A stretch of 64,000 bases of DNA from Pseudonocardia sp. TRM90224 (lineage in GTDB: Bacteria > Actinomycetota > Actinomycetes > Mycobacteriales > Pseudonocardiaceae): positions 310,001 to 374,000 of the forward strand of contig NZ_JAJGSX010000001.1 of the NCBI RefSeq assembly GCF_021245725.1, written 5' to 3'. The notes below the pieces were generated by a model. It made no database searches and had not been told where the DNA came from. It worked only from the letters and a program-made list of their open reading frames with translations. Below are positions 17,529 to 25,966 of this stretch, piece after piece; position 1 is the stretch's first letter; each line of letters opens with the position of its first letter. The position numbers and the translations under genes were made by a program.

Positions 17529-18881
17529 GTGTCACCGACTCACATCGCCGCCGAGCTGGCCGCCGCCGTGCACGCCGCGGTGCCCGCCGCGATCGACGAC
17601 CTGAAGAACCTGGTCCGCATCCCCAGCATCTGGGCCGATCCGGCGCGCGCCGACGACACCCGGCGCAGCGCGGAGGCCGTGGCCGCGCTCGCCGCCGCTG
17701 CCGGCGCCGCGGACGTCGAGATCATCGCGGCCGAGGGCGGCGCACCGGCCGTCGTCGCGCACTGGCCCGCGCCGGAGGGTGCGCCGACGGTCCTGCTGTA
17801 CGCGCACCACGACGTGCAGCCGACGGGCGGTGACGAGCACTGGACCACCCCGCCGTTCGAGCCGACCGAGCGCAGCGGCCGCCTGTACGGCCGCGGTGCG
17901 GCCGACGACAAGGCCGGCGTGATGACGCACCTCGCGGTGCTCCGCGCCTACGGTGGACGCCCTCCGGTGGGCGTCACGCTGTTCATCGAGGGTGAGGAGG
18001 AGTCGGGCTCCCCCACCCTCTCGACCCTGCTGCGCGATTACCACGAGCAGCTGACCAGCGACGTCATCGTGATCGCCGATTCCGCCAACCCTGCCGTCGA
18101 CGTCCCGGCGCTGACGACGAGCCTGCGTGGGCTGGTCGACGTCGTCGTCGAGGTATCGATGCTGGAGCGCCCCGCGCACTCCGGCGTCTACGGCGGCCCC
18201 GTCGGCGACGCGCTGACCGCGCTCTGCCGCGCGCTCGCGACGCTGCACGACGAGCGCGGCGAGGTCGCCGTCGCCGGCCTGCACCACGGCTCGTCCGACG
18301 CACCCGACGTCGACGAGGCCACCTTCCGCTCCGACGTCGCGCTGCTCGACGGGGTCGAGCTGCTCGGCAGCGGCACCATCCACGACCGCACCTGGCGCAA
18401 GCCCGCCGTCGCGGTGCTCGGCATCGACGCGCCGAAGGTCGCGGAGGCGTCGAACATCCTGATCCCGCGCGCCCGCGCGATGGTCAGCATGCGGATCGCG
18501 CCGGGCGACGACGTCGCGAAGGCGCAGCGTGCGCTGGTCGAGCACCTCGAGACGAACGTCCCGTGGGGCGCGCACGTCACGGTCACCCCGGGCGCCGGGG
18601 TCGCCGAGCCGTTCAGCGTCACGACCGTCGGGTCGGCGTTCGACGCCGCACGCAGGGCGTTCGCGGCCGCGTACGGCAACGAGGTCGTCGAGACCGGCGC
18701 CGGCGGGTCGATCCCGTTCATCGCCGAGTTCGCCCGGACGTTCCCGGGCGCCTCGGTGCTGGTCACGGGCGTCGGCGACCCGGCGAGCCGCTGGCACGGC
18801 ATCGACGAGAGCGTGCATCTGGAGATGTTCGGCCGCGGGGTGCTGGCGGAGGCGCAGCTGCTGGCGGAACTCGCTCCCTGA
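17529..18881 (+). CDS. M20 family dipeptidase/carboxypeptidase
   Basis: 450 residues. Metal ligands and catalytic acids fit the M20 pattern: YAHHDVQP (~94), GRGAADDKAG (~123) and the EGEEESGSP Glu pair (~157). The dimerisation domain spans ~190-330, and WHGIDESVH supplies the last ligand. Cytosolic hydrolysis of dipeptides or N-acyl amino acids is expected. The GTG at 17529 is preceded by CTACTAGCAT, a possible -10 very close to the start, so the transcript may be leaderless. Confidence 0.93.
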   Translation: MSPTHIAAELAAAVHAAVPAAIDDLKNLVRIPSIWADPARADDTRRSAEAVAALAAAAGAADVEIIAAEGGAPAVVAHWPAPEGAPTVLLYAHHDVQPTGGDEHWTTPPFEPTERSGRLYGRGAADDKAGVMTHLAVLRAYGGRPPVGVTLFIEGEEESGSPTLSTLLRDYHEQLTSDVIVIADSANPAVDVPALTTSLRGLVDVVVEVSMLERPAHSGVYGGPVGDALTALCRALATLHDERGEVAVAGLHHGSSDAPDVDEATFRSDVALLDGVELLGSGTIHDRTWRKPAVAVLGIDAPKVAEASNILIPRARAMVSMRIAPGDDVAKAQRALVEHLETNVPWGAHVTVTPGAGVAEPFSVTTVGSAFDAARRAFAAAYGNEVVETGAGGSIPFIAEFARTFPGASVLVTGVGDPASRWHGIDESVHLEMFGRGVLAEAQLLAELAP

Positions 18882-18901
18882 CACGCGGGCACAATGGGCC
18901 C

Positions 18902-21900
18902 GTGCGGGTCGGTCTGCTGGGGGGCGTGGTCGCGTGGGGCGACGACGGTGGTTCCGTCGCGCTCGGCGGGCTGCGCGTCCGTGGCCTGCTGGCCAGGCTC
19001 GCGCTCGACGCGGGGCGGACGATCAGCACGCCGGTGCTCGTCGACGACCTGTGGGGCGAGTCGGTGCCCGACCACGCCGCCAACGCGCTGCAGGCGCTGA
19101 TCTCGCGGCTGCGCAAAGCGATCGGCGCCGAGCTCGTGCAGACCGACGCCCGCGGTTACCGGCTCGCGCTCGATCCCCCGTGCGTCGACGCGAGGCAGTT
19201 CGAAGGGCTCGTCGGCACTGGGTCGCTGGCGGCCTTGCGGTCGGCGCTGGCACTGTGGCGTGGCCCGGCGCTGGCCGACCTCGACGGGATCCCCTTCGCC
19301 GCGGCCGCGGCCGCGCGGCTCACCGAGCAGCGGGCAGCCGCCGTCGAGCAATGCGCCCGCGCAGCGCTCGCGGCCGGCGACCCCGAACCTGAGGTGGCCA
19401 CGCTCGCCGCGCAGCTCGAGGCGCACCCGCTGCGCGAGACGACCGCGGCGCTGCTGGCCCGCGCGTTGCACGCCGCCGGGCGGCAGGCCGACGCGCTCGC
19501 GGTGCTGGACCGGACGGCAGAGCGGCTCGTCGACGAGCTCGGGGTCGATCCCGGCGCCGAGATCGACGCCGCCCGCCTGGCCGTGTTGCGCAACGAGCCG
19601 GTCGCACAGCCGCGGTCGGCCCCGCTGCCGCGGCGGCTGACCAGCTTCATCGGCAGGGATGACGACGTGCTGCGGGTTCGCGAGCTGCTGGAGCGTGGCC
19701 GGCTGGTCACGCTCATCGGCCCCGGTGGTGCCGGGAAGACCCGGCTCGCCAAGGAGGCCGCCCCCACCGGCGCCGCCCGCCCGCTGGTGATCGCCGAGCT
19801 CGCGGCACTCACGGAGGTCGACCAGCTCCCGGCCGCCGTGCTCTCGGCGGTCGGCGGCCCGGAGCAGCTCATCACCCTCCACGACGACACCGAGCCGGAC
19901 ACCACCGGCCGGCTCGTCGCCGCCGTCGCCGCGCAACCGATGATCCTGCTGCTGGACAACTGCGAGCACCTGGTCGACGGGGTCGCCGGGCTCACCGCAG
20001 CGTTGCTCGACGCCTGCCCCCGGCTCACCGTCCTGGCGACCAGCCGGGAACCGCTCGGGATCATGGGCGAGGTGCTGCATCCCGTCGAGCCGTTGCTTGC
20101 GGCGGACGCTGTCGCGCTCTTCGTCGACCGCGCAGCGGCCGTGCGTCCGGGCTTCGCGCTCGACGCCGACGTCGAGCCCGCTGTGCGGGAGATCTGCACG
20201 AGGCTCGACGGCCAGCCGTTGCCGATCGAGCTGGCGGCGGCGCGCCTGCGCACGTTGACGCCCGCCGAGATCGCCGCGCGCCTCGACGACCGCTTCCGGC
20301 TGCTCACGTCCGGTGCGCGCACCGCGTTGCCGCGGCACCAGACGTTGCGGGCCGTCGTGGACTGGAGCTGGGACCTGCTGACCGAGCCGGAACGGGCAGT
20401 GGCCCGACGGCTCGGAGCCTTCGCCGGTGGCGCGACCGTGGCCGCGGCCGAGCGGGTCTGCTCGGCGCCCGCGGGGCCGCCCGTCGACGACGTCTTCGAG
20501 CTGCTCGCCTCGCTCGTCGACAAGTCGCTCGTGGTCGCCGTCCCGCAGCAGCACGGCGCGCCGACGCGGTACCGGATGCTGGAGACGATCAGGGAGTACG
20601 CCGGCGAGCGGCTCGACGAGGCCGGCGAGCGCGCCGACGCGGTAGCGGCACACACGGCGTTCATGCTGGAGCTCGCGGAGACCGCCGAGCCGCACCTGCG
20701 CGGTGCGGAGCAGCTGGACTGGCTGGCGAAGCTGCGCGCGGAGGACGACGAGATCGACCTCGCCATGCGGCGGGCGCTCTCGGCACGGGACGCCGCCGTC
20801 GCGCACCGGTTCGTCGCGGCGATGGGCTGGTCCTACCTGATCAGAGGGCTGGTCCAGGAAGCGGACCGCTGGGCCGTGGCCGTGCACGGCCTCGACGGCC
20901 CGGTCCCCGCCGCCACCAAGGCGTTGAACTGCACGTTCTTCGCGCTCAGCCACCTCGGGCGGGGCAAGATCGACGAGACGAAGGTGTACGCGAACCAGGC
21001 GATGCAGCTCGCGTACACCCTGCCGAGGCCGTGGCACCCGATGCTGGAGCTGCTGCAGCCCGTCTACGCCATGTACGTCGACGACGATCGCGGACCGCTG
21101 ATCAGGCAGTCGGAGGACGCAGCGGATCCGTGGGTGCGCGCGTTCGCGATGCTGACCGGGGCGCAGTACGCCGAGAACGCGGGGCTCGTCGACGAGCAGC
21201 GCAAGCTGCTCCGCCAGGCGCACGAGCTGCTCAGCGTGATCGGCGACCGGTTCGGCCTCGGCATGGTCGTGCACGGGCTCGGTGAGCTGGAGGACTTCGC
21301 CGGCGAGTACGACGCCGCCGCGCGCGCCTACGACGAGGCCATCGTGCTCGCCACGGAGCTGAGCAACGTCGACGACCTCCCGCAGTTCGCGATGAAGCGC
21401 GCGCTGCTCGAGGCGCGGCGGGGCAACGTCGAGGACGCCCGGCGGATGATCGCCGAGGTTCATTTCGAAGAGGCTCTCGACGACTCGTTCAACTCGGTCG
21501 GCGCCCTGCACATCATCGCCGCCATCGTCGAGATGATGGCCGGCAACATCGCGACCGCCCGGGCGCGCATCGAGCTGGCCGCGGCCGACTTCCGCGTCAC
21601 CGGCGACGATCACGCCTCGCCGCAGCGCCAGGCGTGGCTGTCCTCGATCCTCGCGCTGGTCGAGATGCGCGCTGGTGATCGAGCGGCCGCGCGCGCGGCG
21701 CTGCGCGCGGCGGTGGAGCCGGCTCGCCGCAGCGACGACGGCCCGATCTGCGCGACCGTCGTCGAAGCCGTCGCCCGCTTCGCCCATATCTGCGGACGGC
21801 ACGAGCATGCGGCGCTGCTGCTCGGGTCGAGCGTCACGTTCCGCGGGATGCTCGACAAGGGCAACCCCGAGATCGTCGCGCTGCTCGAGGAGCTGCGCGG

Positions 21901-22036
21901 CCGCCTCGGCGACGAGGCCGCCGCCGCGGCGCACCAGCTTGGCAAGGCGATGTCCACCGCCGAGGCCTTCACGCTGATCCACGAGATCGTCGACAACGAC
22001 GTCATGGCTGTCCCGGAGGCCCCGGAACAGCCATGA
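18902..22036 (+). CDS. BTAD/winged-helix transcriptional regulator with ATPase and TPR domains (AfsR/SARP-like)
   Basis: 1044 residues. An OmpR-type winged helix (~1-80) is followed by a bacterial transcriptional activator domain (~85-235). A STAND/NB-ARC-like ATPase module comes next, with Walker A GPGGAGKTRLAKE (~278) and Walker B ILLLDNCEHLVD (~350), then helical TPR-like repeats to the end. No C-terminal LuxR helix-turn-helix is present. It starts 20 nt after the dipeptidase stop, so co-transcription is possible. Its last ~15 codons and stop lie inside family C palindrome C2. The convergent DrrAB-type exporter is a possible target (inference). Confidence 0.9.
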   Translation: MRVGLLGGVVAWGDDGGSVALGGLRVRGLLARLALDAGRTISTPVLVDDLWGESVPDHAANALQALISRLRKAIGAELVQTDARGYRLALDPPCVDARQFEGLVGTGSLAALRSALALWRGPALADLDGIPFAAAAAARLTEQRAAAVEQCARAALAAGDPEPEVATLAAQLEAHPLRETTAALLARALHAAGRQADALAVLDRTAERLVDELGVDPGAEIDAARLAVLRNEPVAQPRSAPLPRRLTSFIGRDDDVLRVRELLERGRLVTLIGPGGAGKTRLAKEAAPTGAARPLVIAELAALTEVDQLPAAVLSAVGGPEQLITLHDDTEPDTTGRLVAAVAAQPMILLLDNCEHLVDGVAGLTAALLDACPRLTVLATSREPLGIMGEVLHPVEPLLAADAVALFVDRAAAVRPGFALDADVEPAVREICTRLDGQPLPIELAAARLRTLTPAEIAARLDDRFRLLTSGARTALPRHQTLRAVVDWSWDLLTEPERAVARRLGAFAGGATVAAAERVCSAPAGPPVDDVFELLASLVDKSLVVAVPQQHGAPTRYRMLETIREYAGERLDEAGERADAVAAHTAFMLELAETAEPHLRGAEQLDWLAKLRAEDDEIDLAMRRALSARDAAVAHRFVAAMGWSYLIRGLVQEADRWAVAVHGLDGPVPAATKALNCTFFALSHLGRGKIDETKVYANQAMQLAYTLPRPWHPMLELLQPVYAMYVDDDRGPLIRQSEDAADPWVRAFAMLTGAQYAENAGLVDEQRKLLRQAHELLSVIGDRFGLGMVVHGLGELEDFAGEYDAAARAYDEAIVLATELSNVDDLPQFAMKRALLEARRGNVEDARRMIAEVHFEEALDDSFNSVGALHIIAAIVEMMAGNIATARARIELAAADFRVTGDDHASPQRQAWLSSILALVEMRAGDRAAARAALRAAVEPARRSDDGPICATVVEAVARFAHICGRHEHAALLLGSSVTFRGMLDKGNPEIVALLEELRGRLGDEAAAAAHQLGKAMSTAEAFTLIHEIVDNDVMAVPEAPEQP

Positions 22037-22050
22037 CGTAGTTGTCGACG
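21988..22050. terminator. Family C palindrome, copy C2, overlapping a coding end
   Basis: 29-bp arms 21988-22016 and 22022-22050 with two mismatches; core GTCGACAACGACGTCATGGC. It spans the convergent ends of the BTAD regulator (stop 22034-22036 inside the right arm) and the ABC permease (stop 22053-22055). It therefore encodes the regulator C-terminus (VDNDVMAVPEAPEQP). It shares its outer 14-15 bp with C1, in the same convergent setting. Confidence 0.85.
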
Positions 22051-22052
22051 GG

Positions 22053-22889
22053 TCAGGTGCGCCGGCGGTAGAGGGCGACCGCGAGCGGGGCGAAGATCAC
22101 GACGATCACGGCGGCCGCGATGAGCGACGCGGTTGCGGGTGCGGCGACCGGCCCGCCGACCAGCAGGCCGCGCACGGCGTCGACCGTCTTGGAGACCGGG
22201 TTGATCTCCACGAACCCGCGCAGCCAGCCGGGCATCGTCGAGGCCGGGACGAAGACGTTGCTGCCGAACGTCAGCGGCATGATCGCCAGCATGCTGAGGC
22301 CCTGCACCGATCGTGGGGCCTTGACGACCATCGCGAGCGCGGTGAAGACCCAGCAGAGCGCGAACGCGAACACCATGACCAGCCCGAGCGCGGCGACCAG
22401 GCTCATCAGGTCGGTGCCGAGGCGGAAGCCGAGGATGGCGCCGAACACCAGCATGATCACGCCGGAGGTCAGGTAGCGGACGAGGTCGGCGCCGATCGCG
22501 CCGAGCAGCGGGGCCGCTCGGGAGATCGGCATGCTGCGGAAGCGGTCGAAGATGCCTGTGTCCAGGTCTTCCGCGAGCGCGACGCCGGTGCCGATGGACG
22601 CGAAGATGACGGTCTGCACCAGCACGCCGGGCAGCGCGAACTGCAGGTACGTGCTGGTGTCGCCGGAGATCGCGCCGCCGAACACGTAGACGAACAGCAG
22701 CAGGAAGATCACCGGCTGCAGCGTGACGTCGATCAACGCCTCCGGCGAGTTGATCGTCTTGATGACCCCGCGCCACGCGAGGGTAAGCGAGTGGCGGAGG
22801 GTGGACGGCCCCGCCCTGCCGGCACTCCTCGCCGTGGGTTGCGGCGGAACGGCCTGGCTGGGGCGGGTGGTAGTGGTGGAGGTGGTCAT
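22053..22889 (-). CDS. DrrB-type ABC-2 exporter permease
   Basis: 278 residues with six predicted spans and the ABC-2 membrane pattern of daunorubicin-resistance permeases (TLQPVIFLLLFVYVFGG; MPISRAAPLLG; FGSNVFVPASTMPGWLR, the typical ABC-2 signature). ATGA overlap with the preceding ATPase. Exports a hydrophobic drug or lipid; substrate unknown. Confidence 0.92.
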   Translation of the reverse strand: MTTSTTTTRPSQAVPPQPTARSAGRAGPSTLRHSLTLAWRGVIKTINSPEALIDVTLQPVIFLLLFVYVFGGAISGDTSTYLQFALPGVLVQTVIFASIGTGVALAEDLDTGIFDRFRSMPISRAAPLLGAIGADLVRYLTSGVIMLVFGAILGFRLGTDLMSLVAALGLVMVFAFALCWVFTALAMVVKAPRSVQGLSMLAIMPLTFGSNVFVPASTMPGWLRGFVEINPVSKTVDAVRGLLVGGPVAAPATASLIAAAVIVVIFAPLAVALYRRRT

Positions 22890-23863
22890 GCTGCGATCTC
22901 CTTCTCGGAGTCGGTGTCGGATTCGTCGGAGGCCGTGCGGCCGGTGAGGGTGAGGAAGACGTCGTCGAGGCTCGGCAGGCGCAGGCCCAGCTCGGCGACG
23001 GTGACGCCGAGCTCGTCGAGGCGGCTGGAGACGCGCACCAGCACACCCGGCTCGATGACGGGGACGAGCAGCTCGCCCGTCGCGTCGATCACGGGCACCT
23101 CCATCGGGACGTGCTCGGCGACGACGGAGGCGACGGTCGCCATGTCGCCGCGGTGCAGTGGCCGGATGTGCAGGCGCTGCCCGCCGACCTCGGCCTTCAG
23201 CGACGCCGGCGTGCCACCGGCGATCACCCGGCCGCGGTCGAGCACGACGAGGTCGTCGGCGAGCTGGTCGGCCTCCTCGAGGTACTGCGTGGTGAGCAGG
23301 ACGGTGACGCCGTCGGCGGCGAGTGCGCGGACGCTGTCCCACACCTCGTTGCGGTGGCGCGGGTCCAGCCCGGTGGTCGGCTCGTCGAGGAACAGCACGT
23401 CGGGGCGTCCGATGAGGCTGGCCGCGAGGTCGAGCCTGCGGCGCATGCCGCCCGAGTAGGTGCGCACACGCCGCCGCGCCGCTTCCTGCAGCCCGAACTG
23501 TTCGATCAGCTCGGCCGCGCGCCGCTTGGCATCGGCGCGCGGGATGTCGAGCAGGCGGGCGATGAGCATGAGGTTGTCGGTGCCGGTGAGCGCCTCGTCG
23601 ACGGCGGCGTACTGGCCGGTGAGGCCGATCCGCCTGCGCACGGCGGCCGCCTCGGTGACGACGTCGTGGCCGAACACCGAAGCCCGGCCGCCGTCGGGGC
23701 GCAGCAGGGTGGCGAGGACGCGAACGGTGGTGGTCTTGCCGGAGCCGTTGGGGCCGAGGAGGCCGAGCACGGCCCCGGGGCGGGCGGCGAGGTCGATCCC
23801 CGCCAGCGCTGTCGCGTCGCCGAACTTCTTGACCAGGCCTTCGACCTGGATGACTGGTTGCAT
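22886..23863 (-). CDS. DrrA-type ABC exporter ATP-binding protein
   Basis: 325 residues. Walker A (GPNGSGKTT), signature YSGGMRRRLDLA, Walker B with DEPTTGLDPRHR and the DrrA-family C-terminal extension ending LPSLDDVFLTLTGR. The ATG at 23863 (MQPVIQVEGLVKKFGD) fits the family start. It forms a two-gene operon with the permease. Upstream lies an A palindrome. Confidence 0.94.
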   Translation of the reverse strand: MQPVIQVEGLVKKFGDATALAGIDLAARPGAVLGLLGPNGSGKTTTVRVLATLLRPDGGRASVFGHDVVTEAAAVRRRIGLTGQYAAVDEALTGTDNLMLIARLLDIPRADAKRRAAELIEQFGLQEAARRRVRTYSGGMRRRLDLAASLIGRPDVLFLDEPTTGLDPRHRNEVWDSVRALAADGVTVLLTTQYLEEADQLADDLVVLDRGRVIAGGTPASLKAEVGGQRLHIRPLHRGDMATVASVVAEHVPMEVPVIDATGELLVPVIEPGVLVRVSSRLDELGVTVAELGLRLPSLDDVFLTLTGRTASDESDTDSEKEIAA

Positions 23864-23958
23864 ACGAGCAGTGTCGGCGCGGGTGCTGACAGGCCGCGGC
23901 CAAAGCGCTGACAGCGGCGCTGACGGCGGTCCGACGGAGACGCCCTGGGGTTCCCGGG

Positions 23959-24017
23959 GAGGGCAGGAAAGCCACTTTCCTGCCCTGTGAGGGCCGGAAA
24001 GTGGCTTTGCTGCCCTC
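23959..24017. repeat. Family A 59-bp double palindrome, copy A2
   Basis: Same 59-bp core as A1 with one base change in the right arm (CTTTGCTGCCC). Its flanks are reversed relative to A1: the CCTGGGGTTCCCGGGG side is on the left and the CGCGTGG side on the right. It lies between the start of the DrrA-type gene and the end of the GT39 gene, both on the minus strand. Confidence 0.95.
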
Positions 24018-24084
24018 GCGTGGCGCCCGAACGGCCATGGCGGACTTTCCGGCACCCATCGCCGCGGTTTTGTGCGGAAACGCA

Positions 24085-24122
24085 GATCGGTCCGCCGCCC
24101 CGTCGGAAGCGGCGGACCGATC
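24085..24122 (-). terminator. Perfect 14-bp hairpin downstream of the GT39 gene
   Basis: Arms GATCGGTCCGCCGC (24085-24098) and GCGGCGGACCGATC (24109-24122) are perfectly complementary around a 10-nt loop. It lies about 120 nt beyond the glycosyltransferase stop on the minus strand. The stem is strong but no T-run follows, so terminator function is a guess. The rest of 23864-24240 (377 bp) holds copy A2 and no gene. Confidence 0.55.
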
Positions 24123-24240
24123 GGCCCCCGTGTGCAACTCCCCGCCGGGTCCCCCGACCCGGCCGCACTCCAGTAACGGTACGTGGTGGTGATCTCGGCC
24201 GGATCAGCCGAAAGTCGGATACCTGATCAGACCTTCGGCG

Positions 24241-25728
24241 TCAGAGGTGCCGTATCTCTGCCCAGATGTCCACCCAGGGTCGCGTGCGCCCTTCGAGCAG
24301 GAAGATCGGTCTGCCCTGGTTCATGTTGTTGATCCGCTGGTCGTTGTCGAGCACGCCGACCTGCTCGACCTGCGTGAACGCACCCGCCAGCCGTTTCGGG
24401 TCGCCGACGAACACCACCGCGCCGGAGTCCTCCGGCGGGGTGGCGAACCACGCCGCGCCGCGCGACGGGCTGTAGGAGGGCAGCTGGGGCGCGTACATCT
24501 GCATGGCGGCGACCGTCCAGTAGCTGGACGTGACCACGACGGCCCTCTCCCGCTCGCCGGGCGGCAGCGCGTCGTGCGCGGCGACGACGTCGGCGACGGT
24601 CTCGGGCCAGCCGACCTCGTCGAGCTGGAAGTTGCCGATGACGAGCGGTTGATCGGCGAAGTCGGAGACCGGGCGAATCGGCAGGATGTTCATCACCACG
24701 AGCAGGACCGCGGTGAGCGCGTAGACCGGCCACGTCGGCACCCAGCGCCACCACACCGCCGGGCGTCGACGCTGGATCCCGGCTGCCGATGCCGCCCAGA
24801 GCAGCGGGAACATCCCCGCGATGTAGTACGGGCGCCCGCCGGTGACCATGAACAGCACGGTTACGCCGACCGCCGTGATGCCCAGGTAGCGCAGCGCCGG
24901 GTCACGCAGGAGCAGCCCGACACCGTGCACGGCGAGGACCGTGCCGATCAGGAGCCCGCCGAGCAACAGCCCGAGCGGGAGGAAGCCGAGCATCCCGCCG
25001 GCGTAAACGCTCTCCGATGCGACGACCTGGCTGAACTCCACCTGCGGCCAACCGTTCTGCGCCTGCCACACGATCGTCGGCACGGCGGAGCCGACCGCGA
25101 TGGCGCCGCCCACCCACAGCGCCGGACGTCCCAGCAGCGCACGAGGTCCGACGACCAGCAACACAACAAGCGCAACCGCCCAGAAGCCGACGACGAGCAC
25201 CTTCGTCTGCAGCGCGACGGCGGTGATCACGCCCGCGGCGAGCAGCAGCCGGTCCGACCGGGTGCGCGACCAGCGCACCAGCACGAACGTGAGCGCAGCC
25301 CACCAGAGCGGATCGAACGTCGAGGTGGCGAGCCAGTGGCCGTTCGCGAGGAAGTTCGGCGCGACGGCGACGGCGCCCGCGGTGACCAGCTGCGCCCGCC
25401 GTCCGCCACCGAGCTCGCGGGCCGTCAGCGCCGCGATGACGATCAGCGCGACGATCGCGAGCGTCGCCGGGACCCGCAGCGCGACCACGGAACCCGGCGC
25501 GATCGTGTCCATGAGCAGCGCGATCAACGGCAGCAGCGGCGGCTGGTCGGCGTAACCCCAGGCCAGGTGGTGCCCGGCGGCGACGAAGTACAGCTCGTCA
25601 CCGAAGTACCCGTAGTTGCCGCTCACGGCCGTCAGCGCGACGGCCACGACGGCCGCCACCACGAGCACCGGCGTGCGGGCGAACCCCGGCACCTCCCGGA
25701 CTGCCTCGTGCCTCTCGGTCACCGTCAT
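24241..25728 (-). CDS. GT39-type membrane glycosyltransferase (PMT/ArnT fold)
   Basis: 495 residues with about 11-12 hydrophobic spans. The acidic GDELYF motif after span 1 (~45) corresponds to the catalytic Asp-Glu loop of polyprenyl-phosphate-dependent C-type glycosyltransferases; GYADQPPLLPLIA follows. The C-terminal soluble domain begins around residue 390. It should move a sugar from a lipid carrier to an envelope acceptor on the outer face. It is distinct from the canonical pmt at 45292. The ATG at 25728 is the first codon compatible with the family N-terminus. Confidence 0.85.
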   Translation of the reverse strand: MTVTERHEAVREVPGFARTPVLVVAAVVAVALTAVSGNYGYFGDELYFVAAGHHLAWGYADQPPLLPLIALLMDTIAPGSVVALRVPATLAIVALIVIAALTARELGGGRRAQLVTAGAVAVAPNFLANGHWLATSTFDPLWWAALTFVLVRWSRTRSDRLLLAAGVITAVALQTKVLVVGFWAVALVVLLVVGPRALLGRPALWVGGAIAVGSAVPTIVWQAQNGWPQVEFSQVVASESVYAGGMLGFLPLGLLLGGLLIGTVLAVHGVGLLLRDPALRYLGITAVGVTVLFMVTGGRPYYIAGMFPLLWAASAAGIQRRRPAVWWRWVPTWPVYALTAVLLVVMNILPIRPVSDFADQPLVIGNFQLDEVGWPETVADVVAAHDALPPGERERAVVVTSSYWTVAAMQMYAPQLPSYSPSRGAAWFATPPEDSGAVVFVGDPKRLAGAFTQVEQVGVLDNDQRINNMNQGRPIFLLEGRTRPWVDIWAEIRHL

Positions 25729-25794
25729 GCGTTCGACGCTAAGAGCGCGCGCCCGGTCGCGCGTCCATCGATCAGTGGACCGGGGATCAACCGA

Positions 25795-25861
25795 ATCTCC
25801 CCATCGTTTTGGGTGGATGCGCGCCGCCAGAGCGCTCATCCACCCAAAACGATGGGGAAGT
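25795..25861. repeat. Family B palindrome, copy B2
   Basis: Perfect 21-bp arms, CCCCATCGTTTTGGGTGGAT... at 25799-25819 and its complement at 25837-25857. It uses the alternative inner arm GGGTGGATGCGCGCC shared with B4. It lies about 70 bp upstream of the GT39 start and 31 bp from copy B3, giving two copies in one 238-bp gap. Confidence 0.94.
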
Positions 25862-25891
25862 TGGGCGCCCCGGCGCGACGACCGGTAGAAC

Positions 25892-25957
25892 GTCCCCACC
25901 GTTTTGCCAACTTGCACACCGTTTTGGGCGTGCAGGTTGGCAAAACGGTGGGGAAGT
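25892..25957. repeat. Family B palindrome, copy B3
   Basis: 23-bp arms (25894-25916, 25931-25953) with one mismatch, CCCCACCGTTTTGCCAAC type. The loop itself contains another ACCGTTTTGGG half-element, as if two subtypes had recombined. It sits about 10 nt beyond the ABC-F stop (25967), where a terminator is expected. Confidence 0.94.
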
Positions 25958-25966
25958 TTGCGCCCG

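Noticed and set aside
18188..21982. A 1264-codon minus-strand frame opposite the BTAD/ATPase regulator
   Set aside because: Antisense shadow with low-complexity Arg/Gly/Ala composition. The plus strand has Walker motifs and domain order.
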